64,000 nucleotides of DNA from Paenibacillus aurantius. GTDB taxonomy: Bacteria; Bacillota; Bacilli; Paenibacillales; NBRC-103111. This document shows positions 27,875-36,626 of this stretch, in pieces; position 1 is the first letter of the stretch; each line of letters begins with the position of its first letter. The translations under genes were made by a program, and so were the position numbers. Where the stretch lies: assembly GCF_032268605.1 (NCBI RefSeq), contig NZ_CP130318.1:310001-374000 (forward strand), given 5' to 3'. The notes below the pieces were generated by a model, which saw nothing but the letters and a program-made list of their open reading frames with translations, did no database searches and was not told the DNA's origin.

Positions 27875-28777
27875 ATGAGCTATGACTGTGCGATTGTCGG
27901 CGGAGGACCGGCAGGGTTGAATGCAGCGCTAGTGCTCGGCAGAGCGAGACGAACCGTTGCCCTGTTGGATGCCAACCAGCCGAGGAACGGAGTGACGCAC
28001 GCTTCTCACGGATTCCTGACCAGGGACGGAGTAAAGCCCGCCGAGTTCCGCCGCGTGGCTTACGAGGAGGTCCTCCGATATCCGACGGTCCGGCACATTC
28101 AGACCGAGGTGATGGACATTCGGAGGACAGGGGCTGGATTCCTTCTTCTCACCTCTACGGGAGAGCGTGTGCAGGCCCGCAAGCTGATCGTGGCGGCCGG
28201 GTTGAAGGATGCGTTCCCCCCTATAGAGGGATTTCACAACTTCTACGGAAAAAGCCTTTTTGTCTGCCCGTTTTGTGACGGCTGGGAGCTGCGCGATCAA
28301 AAGCTTGCGGCTATTTCCGATCAGCCGGGCGTGTTTCATATGGCCAAAATGCTGCTCAATTGGACGCGGGATGTGGTGGTGTGTACCAACGGCAGGGACA
28401 TTCTGACGGCCGAACAGAAGGCCCAGCTTGCCTCCCGGAATATACCTGTTGTCCATGCTCCTGTCGTTGCCTTTTCCGGGCAGAACGGGCGGTTGGAACG
28501 GATTTATTTTGGGAACGGCACACAGATCGAGCGAAGCGGGGGATTTATCGCTCCCCTTCAGCGGCCGAATGCCCGGTTTGAGGAAGCGCTGGGCTATCAA
28601 ACGACTCCAAACGGAGGGATGGTTATAGACGAAATGGGCCGGACCACCGCAGCAGGAGTGTACGCAGCCGGGGATTCCGCCTATGTGATGCCTTCCCAAT
28701 TGATCCATGCCGCGGCCTCCGGCAGCAAAGCGGCGATGGCCGTCGTAGCGGATCTGACGGAGGAGGATTGGCGGTGA
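27875..28777 (+). CDS. thioredoxin-reductase-like NAD(P)/FAD flavoprotein
   Basis: Soluble pyridine nucleotide-disulfide oxidoreductase of 300 residues. FAD-binding GGGPAGLNAALVLGRA at the N terminus. A redox-active CPFC at residues 131-134 within VCPFCDGWELRD, and a C-terminal FAD motif GVYAAGDSAY. The Cys pair is as in thioredoxin reductase, but the NADPH loop between is shorter and less conserved, so the electron acceptor may be another small thiol protein. Second gene of the rrf2 operon. Confidence 0.88.
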   Translation: MSYDCAIVGGGPAGLNAALVLGRARRTVALLDANQPRNGVTHASHGFLTRDGVKPAEFRRVAYEEVLRYPTVRHIQTEVMDIRRTGAGFLLLTSTGERVQARKLIVAAGLKDAFPPIEGFHNFYGKSLFVCPFCDGWELRDQKLAAISDQPGVFHMAKMLLNWTRDVVVCTNGRDILTAEQKAQLASRNIPVVHAPVVAFSGQNGRLERIYFGNGTQIERSGGFIAPLQRPNARFEEALGYQTTPNGGMVIDEMGRTTAAGVYAAGDSAYVMPSQLIHAAASGSKAAMAVVADLTEEDWR

Positions 28778-29208
28778 TGGTTTTCTCCATACGGCCCCTT
28801 GTTGTTTTGATCATGATTCTATGGCTTAGCGGGTGTGCCCTTACCGGCGGCAAACCGGTTGATTCTAATTCCCAGGAGCCTTCCCGGACAGCCGAACCGG
28901 CTCCTTTCGCACCCGCGGCTGTTTCCAAGGAAAGACCAGCTGCTTCTCCTGCCGCCTCGTGCGGGAAACTGCCGGAGGAACTGGCATTCGCGGGGAAGAC
29001 GTACCTTTTGAAGGAAAGGAGCCCCGCGGCCGAGCCTGGCATGAAGCTGGGGTATATGAAATGTGAACAAGGCCGTCTTACGGCTGGAGACGCGACAGAC
29101 CCGTTTACGGTTTATACGGTGGGGGATCCCCGTACGAACAGCGACATTCTTCTATATGGAGACCGGGAATCCAGGGCCCGGTATATGCTGGAGGAATCGT
29201 CCAGATGA
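28777..29208 (+). CDS. putative lipoprotein, unknown function
   Basis: Protein of about 143 residues with a lipoprotein signal peptide (hydrophobic VVLIMILWLSGC, lipid-modified Cys at residue 20) and a Pro/Ala/Ser linker to residue ~60. A small C-terminal domain contains LAFAGKTYLLKE and DPFTVYTVGDPRTNSDILLY. No family recognised. The ATG shares its first base with the stop of the flavoprotein gene (GTG 28774 is an alternative), so it is the third gene of the same operon. Confidence 0.65.
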   Translation: MVFSIRPLVVLIMILWLSGCALTGGKPVDSNSQEPSRTAEPAPFAPAAVSKERPAASPAASCGKLPEELAFAGKTYLLKERSPAAEPGMKLGYMKCEQGRLTAGDATDPFTVYTVGDPRTNSDILLYGDRESRARYMLEESSR

Positions 29209-29290
29209 AGCCTCGGGGATTATTCACTAAAGGGATTGGGGAAATATAAGGAAACCCGATAAAGAAAATCCCCATGAAGGAGTGTTGGCG

Positions 29291-29935
29291 TTGAAGGTAC
29301 TAGTAGTCGGAGCAAATGGACAGGTAGGCCGGCACCTGATTCCGTTAGTAAGCGAGAGCGGGGAGCACACCGCCATAGCCATGGTGCGAAAGGAAGAACA
29401 AGCCGCTTCTTATGCGGCCCAGGGCATCGAGACGGTGGTGGCCGATCTGGAGGGAACGGTAGAGGAACTGGCGAAAGCGGCCAAAGGATGTGAGGCCATT
29501 GTCTTTACGGCAGGGTCGGGCGGCCAGACCGGATACGACAAGACGCTTCTGATCGATCTAGACGGAGCCGGCAAAATGATAGAAGCCGCGGAGAAGGTGG
29601 GCATCCAACGGTTCCTTATGGTAAGCGCCCTGCAGGCTCATAACCGGGAGAATTGGAGCGATTCCATTCGTCCTTATTATGCCGCAAAGCATTACGCTGA
29701 TAAGCTTCTCGAAGCGAGCGGCTTAACCTATACCATTATCCGTCCGGGTGGTCTTCTGAATGAACCGGGGACGGGAAAGGTCTTGGCGGCCCCCAACCTG
29801 ACCAGGGGAAGCATCCCCCGGGAGGATGTGGCCCGAACGGTCCTGGCTGCCTTAACCGAGGAGCGCACCTACAACAAGGCGTTCGATCTGATTTCCGGGG
29901 AAGATTCCATTGCGGAAGCTCTGCAAAAGCTGTAA
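29291..29935 (+). CDS. NAD(P)-binding atypical SDR family oxidoreductase (YhfK-like)
   Basis: Rossmann-fold protein of 214 residues. Nucleotide-binding motif VVGANGQVGRHL at the N terminus, YYAAKHYADKLL with the Tyr-Lys pair near residue 135, and the NmrA/YhfK-type IIRPGGLLNEPGTGKV. The start is TTG 29291, eight bases after AAGGAG; GTG 29282 overlaps the ribosome site. Substrate unknown. Single gene with its own terminator. Confidence 0.85.
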   Translation: MKVLVVGANGQVGRHLIPLVSESGEHTAIAMVRKEEQAASYAAQGIETVVADLEGTVEELAKAAKGCEAIVFTAGSGGQTGYDKTLLIDLDGAGKMIEAAEKVGIQRFLMVSALQAHNRENWSDSIRPYYAAKHYADKLLEASGLTYTIIRPGGLLNEPGTGKVLAAPNLTRGSIPREDVARTVLAALTEERTYNKAFDLISGEDSIAEALQKL

Positions 29936-29956
29936 GAAGAAAAGAGCCATTTCGGA

Positions 29957-29999
29957 GATCGCCCCGTCCTGGTAAAATGCGGACAGGGCGATCTTCTTG
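29957..29999 (+). terminator. SDR gene terminator
   Basis: AGATCGCCC..GTCC pairs with GGAC.GGGCGATCT, followed by TCTTGTT. One mismatch in the stem and a weak T-run. Confidence 0.75.
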
Positions 30000-30115
30000 T
30001 TAGGAGGGCTTTTTAAGCCTACCTGGGCTTCCTCTGAGCATACTCCCTGCTTCCAAGGAATAAATTCCTTGGAGTGCAGGCCGATTTGATCCCCTGCAGG
30101 AGGAGTGCTGAGTCC

Positions 30116-31495
30116 ATGATTCAAAAACGACTAAAAGCTATAGAACAAATGACCGGGGGAAAGGGACTGTCTCCGTCCTATGACGATATAACGATCGAAG
30201 GAGTATCCATCGATTCGAGAACCGTCAAGCCAGGCAATCTTTTTATTCCTCTAATCAGACAGCTGGATGGCCATCATTATGTGGAGGAGGCGATAGCCAA
30301 AGGAGCTGCAGCCTCTCTATGGCAGACCGATCATCCTAGCCCGCCTCATCATCTTCCTCTTATCTATGTCGATGATGGTTTACAAGCCCTTCAAAAGTTG
30401 GCGGCCGCCTATCGGGGGGAGCTGCCTGTCACAACGATTGCGGTAACGGGCAGCAATGGCAAGACCACGACCAAAGATATCCTCACTTCCGTGCTGCAAA
30501 CCAACTACCGTGTACATAAGACGTTGGGTAACTTAAACAGTCAAATTGGTGTTCCCTTGACCTTGCTGGAGATAGATAAGGATTCGGAAGTAGCTGTAAT
30601 TGAAATGGGCATGAGTGAACGCGGCCAAATAGACCGGCTTTCCCGAATGGTCCAGCCGGATATCGCCGTGATTACCATGATTGGGGTGTCCCATTTGTCG
30701 ACACTCGGTTCACGCGAAGAAATCGCCAACGCGAAGCTGGAAATAGTAAATGGGTTGAAGGATGGCGGGACATTGATCTACAACGGAGATGAGCCCCTGC
30801 TGGCCGAACGAGTCCAGGAAGTCATTGGTTCGAATGCTGTTTCCCTGATCCGAATAGGCGAAGCGGAGCATAACGAGTACCGGGCTGAAATTATCAAAAG
30901 CGATGCAGAAGGCTCTTCTTTCAAAGTGAGGAAGGAGGAGTTTCATCTTCCGATCCTGGGTGCGCACAACATTTCCAATGCGCTGTGTGCCACGGCTGCC
31001 GCCTACCAGCTGGGACTCGGTCCGGAACAAGTTGCAGAGGGCTTTACCCTTCTTCAAGTCACGAAGATGAGGATGGAAAAAATCGACGCCCCCCGAGGGT
31101 TTACCATCCTCAACGATGCGTGGAATGCCAGTCCCGTTTCCATGGCTTCCGCCATCGAAACCTTTCAGGACCTCCCGGGTTATATCCGAAAGTTTGCGGT
31201 GCTGGGGGATATGTTGGAGCTTGGACCCAAGGAGCAGGAATTTCATCGGGAAATTGGATGGTCCCTGGATCCTCGCCGAATGGATTATGTCTATACCGTT
31301 GGGGAGCTTGCCGCTCACATTGCCCAAGAAGCGGCCAAGCGGTTTCCGGAAGGCAAGGTAAAGGCTTTTGCGAGCAAAGAGGAAGCAGCCGAGGAGTTAT
31401 GGCAGAACCTTAACCCCCAGGATCTCGTTCTCGTAAAAGGATCCAGAGGGATGCAATTGGAGAGCATGGTTTCTAGGCTAATGCAGAGCCCATAA
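30116..31495 (+). CDS. murF: UDP-N-acetylmuramoyl-tripeptide--D-alanyl-D-alanine ligase (stand-alone MurF)
   Basis: ATP-dependent cytosolic Mur ligase of 459 residues that adds D-Ala-D-Ala to the UDP-MurNAc-tripeptide. The N-terminal substrate domain has SIDSRTVKPGNLF, the P-loop is VTGSNGKTTTKDI (Lys at about 116) and the C-terminal domain has LGDMLELG. The conserved block normally NDAYNANPDSM reads NDAWNASPVSM here. The gene is outside any dcw cluster, so a second MurF paralogue is likely. ATG 30116 follows GGAGGAGTGCTGAGTCC; the upstream frame from 30074 lacks a ribosome site. Confidence 0.88.
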   Translation: MIQKRLKAIEQMTGGKGLSPSYDDITIEGVSIDSRTVKPGNLFIPLIRQLDGHHYVEEAIAKGAAASLWQTDHPSPPHHLPLIYVDDGLQALQKLAAAYRGELPVTTIAVTGSNGKTTTKDILTSVLQTNYRVHKTLGNLNSQIGVPLTLLEIDKDSEVAVIEMGMSERGQIDRLSRMVQPDIAVITMIGVSHLSTLGSREEIANAKLEIVNGLKDGGTLIYNGDEPLLAERVQEVIGSNAVSLIRIGEAEHNEYRAEIIKSDAEGSSFKVRKEEFHLPILGAHNISNALCATAAAYQLGLGPEQVAEGFTLLQVTKMRMEKIDAPRGFTILNDAWNASPVSMASAIETFQDLPGYIRKFAVLGDMLELGPKEQEFHREIGWSLDPRRMDYVYTVGELAAHIAQEAAKRFPEGKVKAFASKEEAAEELWQNLNPQDLVLVKGSRGMQLESMVSRLMQSP

Positions 31496-31524
31496 AGATT
31501 GTGGTATACCCTTTCCGCGAAAAA

Positions 31525-31583
31525 GACCCCTATAATCCATAGGTTGCCTCGTTAGAGGTTCCCAGGGATTATAGGGGCTCTTT
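31525..31583. terminator. bidirectional terminator between murF and SLH gene
   Basis: ACCCCTATAATCC and GGATTATAGGGG form a 12-bp stem. T-runs follow on both strands (CTCTTTG to the right, TCTTTTTCG on the minus strand). It serves the convergent murF and SLH genes. Confidence 0.88.
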
Positions 31584-31584
31584 G

Positions 31585-33036
31585 TTAGTTATATAGAGTT
31601 TCGGAGAGTATTATCTGACACGAAATGCTGCCGTTGCCGAAGGGAGTTTCCTGTCCGGACTCACCTTTTACACCCGTAATGCTGATTTGGATAAAAGACT
31701 GGCCGAGGAATGGTGGGATGTACCAATTGCTTATATCAAGGACTACCTCGGTAGGGCTGACAAGTGTGGCAGTGGATGGATTAAAGCCGGTCCCCATCGG
31801 TCCTATAAACATATTAAACAACTGATAATTCTCAACATTCTCAGCGCTTGCTTCATCCACCGGCAGATTAAACGTGACTTTCAGAATGCCACCCAGCTCA
31901 TAGACGGCGTTGCTAACCGTTGGAGGTACAACGGGCAGAGGGGAAGGAGGAGTGACGACTAGGTAAACCGTATACGATTCGCTCATCACGGCACTGTCCG
32001 CCATGCCTTCTTTTACGGCAATCGCCTTGATGGTCTTAGCCTCGATAATCTCAATTATAGTGTCGGGGCCGTAAACCGAGCTGTTCACGGTAGGCGTGCT
32101 TCCGTCCATTGTGTAATAAATGGTCGCTCCCTCCGTGGAGGAACTAAGCGATACCTTAGTTTCGTACAAGACTATCCCTCCCGAAGGATTTGCCGAAGGC
32201 GCGGCAACTGTCGGCACCGGTGTTTCAATTGGAGCCGGGGTTTGGCTAGGAACGGGCGTCTCGCTAGGAGCCGGTGTCGGACTCGGCGTCGAAGACGGAA
32301 CCGGGTCCGTGTAAACCGGCGGATCGGTTGGAGTAGGTGTCGCGGTTGACGTCGGTGTAGGCGTCGGTGTCGGAGTAGGCGTTGGCTTAGCCGCCTCATA
32401 CGCCTGCTGCCCTCCGTAAGCTCCCACGATCAGATCGGTCCGGGTGGTCAGCTTGCTCCCGTCGGTTCCTTCCGGCAGCACTTTGGTTTCGATCGCCAGT
32501 TTAACGGCATCGGAGTACCACGGGTTGCCCGACACATCCACTTTCTTGCCGAGGCCTTTGACCAGGGCGGTGGCGAATTGGCCCATCGTCAGGTTATCGC
32601 CGGGATCGAAGGTGGTGTCCGTCATCCCGTCGATGAGGCCGGCCTTCTTAGCCGCTTCAATATATGGAAGCGCCCAGCCGTTCGCGGCATCATCGGCATG
32701 CACGTCGGAGAAGGTGGAGGATTTGACGGAGGAGTCCACCTTGACTCCATAGATTAACGATAGGACTTTGGCAAACTGGGCGCGGGTCATGTTCTGGTCG
32801 ATTCCAAAGGTGTCGTCGCTTACCCCGTCGAAGACCCCTTTGGACAGCAGAGCATCGATTTTGGCCTTCAAAGCGGCATCCACGCCAGCCAAATCCTTGA
32901 AATCATTGGAAATTTTGCTTGGTCCAGCATGGCCCGCATTCGCGGATGCAGGCTCCTGGGCGCTAGCCATGGCGGGAAGCGTCAACAGAGCCCCGATCGT
33001 CAGGACGGCGATCGGTTTGAGAAACCGTTTTCTCAT
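31585..33036 (-). CDS. S-layer-homology (SLH) domain surface protein
   Basis: Secreted cell-wall-associated protein of 483 residues. Signal peptide to about residue 26 (ends AMASA). Three SLH modules occupy residues ~45-205, with the typical FxDV, GxxDG and TRAQFAKVL/TMGQFATAL elements, and bind secondary cell-wall polymer. A Thr-Pro repeat linker follows (~215-285). A chitobiase/beta-hexosaminidase C-terminal-type domain (ATIYYTMDGSTPTVNSSVY) comes next, and then an Ig-like domain. No catalytic domain is seen; a scaffold or adhesive role is an inference. Confidence 0.9.
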   Translation of the reverse strand: MRKRFLKPIAVLTIGALLTLPAMASAQEPASANAGHAGPSKISNDFKDLAGVDAALKAKIDALLSKGVFDGVSDDTFGIDQNMTRAQFAKVLSLIYGVKVDSSVKSSTFSDVHADDAANGWALPYIEAAKKAGLIDGMTDTTFDPGDNLTMGQFATALVKGLGKKVDVSGNPWYSDAVKLAIETKVLPEGTDGSKLTTRTDLIVGAYGGQQAYEAAKPTPTPTPTPTPTSTATPTPTDPPVYTDPVPSSTPSPTPAPSETPVPSQTPAPIETPVPTVAAPSANPSGGIVLYETKVSLSSSTEGATIYYTMDGSTPTVNSSVYGPDTIIEIIEAKTIKAIAVKEGMADSAVMSESYTVYLVVTPPSPLPVVPPTVSNAVYELGGILKVTFNLPVDEASAENVENYQLFNMFIGPMGTGFNPSTATLVSPTEVVLDISNWYIPPFLGQSFIQISITGVKGESGQETPFGNGSISCQIILSETLYN

Positions 33037-33139
33037 TAAATATTCTCCTCCTGGATAAATGGGTAGGTAGGCCTTACCTCCTATTTATCGACAGGATTCG
33101 ATAAAAGGTTTATAGCTACTTTATCGCGGAGTAAGCCGC

Positions 33140-34621
33140 TTACAACTGGACGATCTTAGTCGCCATTCGTCTGCAGAATTCCCGGTCGTGCTCGACGAAC
33201 ACCATTGTCGGGTTGTATTCTAGCAGCAGTTGTTCGATCTGCATCCGGGAGAGCACATCGATAAAGTTGAGCGGTTCGTCCCAGACATGGAGGTGAACTT
33301 CCTCGCACAAGCTTCGGGCGAGGAGCACTTTTTTCTTCTGGCCTCCACTGTAAGAAGAGATGTCCTTCTCAAATTGGATCCGGGCGAAATCCAGCTTGCG
33401 CAGGATCGCTTTGAAGAGACTTTCCTCAACCCCATAAGCATTCGCGTACTCCGTTAACGTACCCTGCAAGTGCGAGGTGTCCTGGGAGACATAGGAGATC
33501 TTCAGCTGGCTCCCGATCCGGAAGGTCCCCGTATAGGTAGGAGGATCCTCGCCAACGAGGAGCTTGAGAAGGCTCGATTTGCCGGAGCCGTTTCGGCCGG
33601 AAAGGGCGATTCGCTCGCCTTTTTCTATGGTAAAACTGACATCCGTGCAAACGGGTTTGTCCCCGTAATAGATCGACACGCGGTCCAGCTCGGCAAGCTG
33701 GGTTTTGTGATAGGTCAGCTGGGACAGCTTGAGATTTTCGGAGCTCTCGATATTCTTCAACAGGGCCGATTTCTCCTCCATCGCCGCTTGCTGCCGGTTC
33801 TCCAGGCTCTTCGACCGCTTCATCATCTTGGCCGCTTTATGGCCGACATAGCCTTTATCTACCTTGGACCCCGAATTGAGGGTGCCGTTCTTGGTCTTCT
33901 CCACCTCGTGCGACCACTTATTGGTGCGCTCCGCGGCTTGGGCGAGACGCTTGATGTCCTTCTTCAGCTTCTCGTTCTCCGCAAGCTCGTACTGGTCCTG
34001 CCTCTGCTTGCCCTCCCACCAGTCCGAGAAGGTTCCCTGCTGGATCTCGATGTTCGTCTTGTTAATGGAGAGAATATGGTCGACGCTGGTGTCCAGGAAC
34101 GCCCGGTCGTGAGAGACCAGAATGAAGCCGCTCTTCGTCTTCAGGTATTGACTGACCAGCTCCCGCGCTTCCCTATCCAGATGGTTGGTCGGTTCGTCAA
34201 TCAGCAGAAAATGATTCTCCTTCAGAAACAGCGCGGCCAGCATGACCTTCGTCTGTTCCCCGTTCGACAAGGAATCGAAGGGACGGTACAAGACATCCTC
34301 CGAAACCTGGAGAAGGGAAAGCTCTCTCCGGAGTTCCCAATCCACATAGTCCGGGTAAAACTCCTCGATGACATCCATGGTCAGGTATTCGGGATGTTCG
34401 ACCGAAAAGGGGAAATAGTCGAACTCCACCTGGGCGGAGATCGTTCCTACGTATTCGTATTGGCCCATGAGCAGCTTCAGCAGCGTGGTCTTTCCCCGGC
34501 CGTTCCTCCCGGTAAGGCCGAGCCTCCAGTCCGTGTCGAGCGTAAAGCTGACGTCCTCAAAAACATTATCGTAGCTGCCTTCATAAGCGAAGGTTAAATG
34601 GCTCACTTGGATCATCGACAT
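33140..34621 (-). CDS. ABC-F ribosomal protection protein (Lsa/Vga-like)
   Basis: Soluble duplicated ATPase of 493 residues with no membrane segments. Domain 1 has Walker A GRNGRGKTT, signature LSNGEQTK and Walker B FLLIDEPTNHLD. Domain 2 has GRNGSGKSS, SYSGGQKKK and a Walker B degenerate to HVWDEPLNFID. The long charged linker between them is typical of target-protecting ABC-F proteins for lincosamides, streptogramin A and pleuromutilins, but a housekeeping translation factor cannot be excluded. The start is the second ATG (34621), nine bases after AAGGAGG; the first ATG (34630) abuts it. A terminator-like hairpin directly ahead suggests antibiotic-responsive attenuation. Confidence 0.9.
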   Translation of the reverse strand: MSMIQVSHLTFAYEGSYDNVFEDVSFTLDTDWRLGLTGRNGRGKTTLLKLLMGQYEYVGTISAQVEFDYFPFSVEHPEYLTMDVIEEFYPDYVDWELRRELSLLQVSEDVLYRPFDSLSNGEQTKVMLAALFLKENHFLLIDEPTNHLDREARELVSQYLKTKSGFILVSHDRAFLDTSVDHILSINKTNIEIQQGTFSDWWEGKQRQDQYELAENEKLKKDIKRLAQAAERTNKWSHEVEKTKNGTLNSGSKVDKGYVGHKAAKMMKRSKSLENRQQAAMEEKSALLKNIESSENLKLSQLTYHKTQLAELDRVSIYYGDKPVCTDVSFTIEKGERIALSGRNGSGKSSLLKLLVGEDPPTYTGTFRIGSQLKISYVSQDTSHLQGTLTEYANAYGVEESLFKAILRKLDFARIQFEKDISSYSGGQKKKVLLARSLCEEVHLHVWDEPLNFIDVLSRMQIEQLLLEYNPTMVFVEHDREFCRRMATKIVQL

Positions 34622-34640
34622 AGAATCCATCCTCCTTTTC

Positions 34641-34681
34641 CAAAAAACAAAAGCTGCCGGAAAGGGACTCCTTCCTGCAGC
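34641..34681 (-). terminator. leader terminator (attenuator) of ABC-F gene
   Basis: On the minus strand GCTGCaGGAAGGAG pairs with CCTTTCCgGCAGC, followed by TTTTGTTTTTT and then the AAGGAGG ribosome site. An intrinsic terminator right in front of a start codon is the hallmark of regulated attenuation. A CCTTCCTTCC run upstream (34741-34750) could pair with the 5' arm as antiterminator. Confidence 0.75.
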
Positions 34682-34956
34682 TCAAATTCGGATATGGTCA
34701 ATTCACCCCCGGCGGGGAGGGACTTGACTGTTCTTTGAGTGGAAGGAAGGCGTAACGTGCTTCTTGTTAATCCCATAATAAAACAAGGCGGCTTTGCAGC
34801 TTCAGCCTGTCGGTCGGACCGGTTTTTATTATGTTCCCGATTAGCAAGAATACCTTACATGCGCCTCTTCCACTCCTGTCGTTGGGGTAAAGGCATCGTA
34901 TCACAGGCCATTCCCGCCGATCAACCGTTTCCGGGGGGAAAGTTTCGTTTTAGTCA

Positions 34957-34985
34957 TTTTGTCCGGGTCCTTTTGCCTATATAAT
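34957..34985 (+). promoter_or_regulatory. putative promoter of PAS-GGDEF gene
   Basis: Weak -35 TTTTGT, a 17-base spacer and a perfect -10 TATAAT. Confidence 0.5.
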
Positions 34986-35035
34986 GAAGGGGAGAGAACA
35001 TCATGGTTTTTTACTAAAAGGTGGATAACGGAATA

Positions 35036-36247
35036 ATGCCCGATAATGATTTGCATCAACGGACCGAGCTTCTGACGTATGCTTTCGACCATCACCCGGA
35101 TGGAATGGCGATCGTGGATGGAGATGGTTATTTTATAGAGGTAAACGCTTCCTTGGTTCATATGCTTGGCTACACCGAGGAGAAGCTGCGTCAAAAAACG
35201 TGGGAACACTTGGTGAGCAGGCCGGCCTGCAGCGGAGGCGGGAGTGTCAAGTCGGAAGCCGCTGTTCTGCATCAAAGGGGGCATCTGGTCCATGTCCGGA
35301 TGACCTGCCTTCCTTATGAGGGGAAGGGGAAGGAAGGGTACAAGCTTCTCACCCTGGAAGAGGTCACCTCTCCTGGGCAACCGGAAAGGGAAGGAACCTC
35401 CACCCAGGAGATGTTCACGTTCCTCTCGGAAAAATCCCAGAACATCATCTCGGCTTATTCGCCCGATCGCTTCTTTACGTACATTTCTCCCACGGTAACG
35501 GACTTGCTCGGCTATGCCCCGGAAGAAGTAGTGGGCCAGCCGGCCGCCGCCTTCAATCATCCGGATGACAATATCAAACTGCGGGAGCATCACCAGACGG
35601 TCGTGCTTGACCAGAACACGGTGCGGTTTACCGGCCGGGTTCGGCATAAGAACGGAAGCTACCGCTGGTATGAAACGACCGTCGAATACATCCGCAGCGT
35701 CTCGGGCGACATCCTCCAGGTAATTGGGGTGGGGCGCGACATTACCGAACGCAAGGAAGCGGAGGAGACCATCGCTCACCTGGCTTACCATGACATGCTG
35801 ACGGATCTGCCGAACCGGCGTCTGTTCAAGAGCCGGGTCAGCCTGCTGCTGAAGGAGTCCAAAGGGCTGCACGGCCTTTTGGTGGTGGATCTGAATGGAT
35901 TTAAGGATATTAACGATACGTTCGGCCATGAGATGGGCGATCGGCTCCTGGTCGAAGTGGCCCGGAGGCTGGCCGCGGCGGCGGAAAGCGACGGCGTGGT
36001 GGCTCGCTGGGGAGGCGACGAGTTCACGGTTCTTCAACCCTACCTGAGAAACCGGGAAGACCTGATGGCCTTACAGGAGCGGATCCGGAAGGTTCTCTCC
36101 GGGCCTCTTGTGGTGAACGGCCGTTCCCTCGCGGTTACCGCTAGTGTGGGCGCCGCCTTCTTCCCCGAGGACGGCGACTCTTTGGAGACGTTGTTGGGCC
36201 ACGCTGATGCGGCCATGTACCGGGTCAAGCACCGGGGGAAACGTTAG
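35036..36247 (+). CDS. PAS domain-containing diguanylate cyclase
   Basis: Cytosolic protein of 403 residues. The first PAS domain covers ~10-110 (FDHHPDGMAIVDGDGYF), the second PAS with PAC motif ~120-235 (YISPTVTDLLGYAPEEVVGQ; VIGVGRDITERK). A GGDEF domain covers ~240-400, with intact catalytic WGGDEF and the HDMLTDLPNRRLF start. An active c-di-GMP synthase is therefore expected. No RxxD inhibitory site is obvious five residues before the GGDEF motif. GTG 35021 is an alternative start, since AAGGTGG overlaps it. Divergent from the ABC-F gene. Confidence 0.9.
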   Translation: MPDNDLHQRTELLTYAFDHHPDGMAIVDGDGYFIEVNASLVHMLGYTEEKLRQKTWEHLVSRPACSGGGSVKSEAAVLHQRGHLVHVRMTCLPYEGKGKEGYKLLTLEEVTSPGQPEREGTSTQEMFTFLSEKSQNIISAYSPDRFFTYISPTVTDLLGYAPEEVVGQPAAAFNHPDDNIKLREHHQTVVLDQNTVRFTGRVRHKNGSYRWYETTVEYIRSVSGDILQVIGVGRDITERKEAEETIAHLAYHDMLTDLPNRRLFKSRVSLLLKESKGLHGLLVVDLNGFKDINDTFGHEMGDRLLVEVARRLAAAAESDGVVARWGGDEFTVLQPYLRNREDLMALQERIRKVLSGPLVVNGRSLAVTASVGAAFFPEDGDSLETLLGHADAAMYRVKHRGKR

Positions 36248-36262
36248 GGGGAAACATGCTTA

Positions 36263-36610
36263 ATGAGAGGTATACATGTTAAGAGCCTGGATGAAAAGGG
36301 CTTGTGGTACAGGGACAGGAACAAGGCGGAGGGATTTCTTGATTTTGAAACATGCAAAAGCGAATTTGTTAGTTACATGGCAGCCAAGAACCGTTTATCC
36401 TTAGAGGAGGAACGAAACCTGCGGCATCATTGTAAAACGGTTGCTTGGCGTGATATAACAGCAAAGCCTATGTATGTGGAGTTCTTCAGTAACCCTCGTG
36501 TTAAAGTCGAGTTTGTGCGTTCACTTTTCTGTCTCCGCCCTAAAAAGGAGTTCATACGGCTGCACCAAGACATTGAAAAAGCGGGTTGGAGCACATACGA
36601 TCTAAGTTAA
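36263..36610 (+). CDS. hypothetical protein, 115 residues
   Basis: Soluble, Lys/Arg-rich protein with aromatic residues and no signal peptide or membrane segment. No family recognised. It contains GLWYRDRNKAEGFLDFETCK and a basic, helical middle (SLEEERNLRHHCK). The ribosome site AGGGGG lies nine bases before the ATG, and the gene starts 16 bases after the GGDEF gene, so cotranscription is likely. It has lower GC than its neighbours. The open length with family-free but non-repetitive composition supports a real gene moderately. Confidence 0.55.
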   Translation: MRGIHVKSLDEKGLWYRDRNKAEGFLDFETCKSEFVSYMAAKNRLSLEEERNLRHHCKTVAWRDITAKPMYVEFFSNPRVKVEFVRSLFCLRPKKEFIRLHQDIEKAGWSTYDLS

Positions 36611-36626
36611 TCCAAGAGACAAGGTT

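Noticed and set aside
32210-32400. Repetitive GTCGGTGTAGGC-like DNA in the SLH gene
   Set aside because: It encodes the Thr-Pro linker of the surface protein; no spacer/repeat regularity.
33470-34597. 375-codon frame antisense to the ABC-F gene
   Set aside because: Shadow frame; the minus-strand protein has all ABC motifs.
34618-34782. 54-codon frame on the minus strand running through the ABC-F leader into its start
   Set aside because: No ribosome site in front of its ATG and it spans the terminator hairpin; an antibiotic-sensing leader peptide would be shorter.
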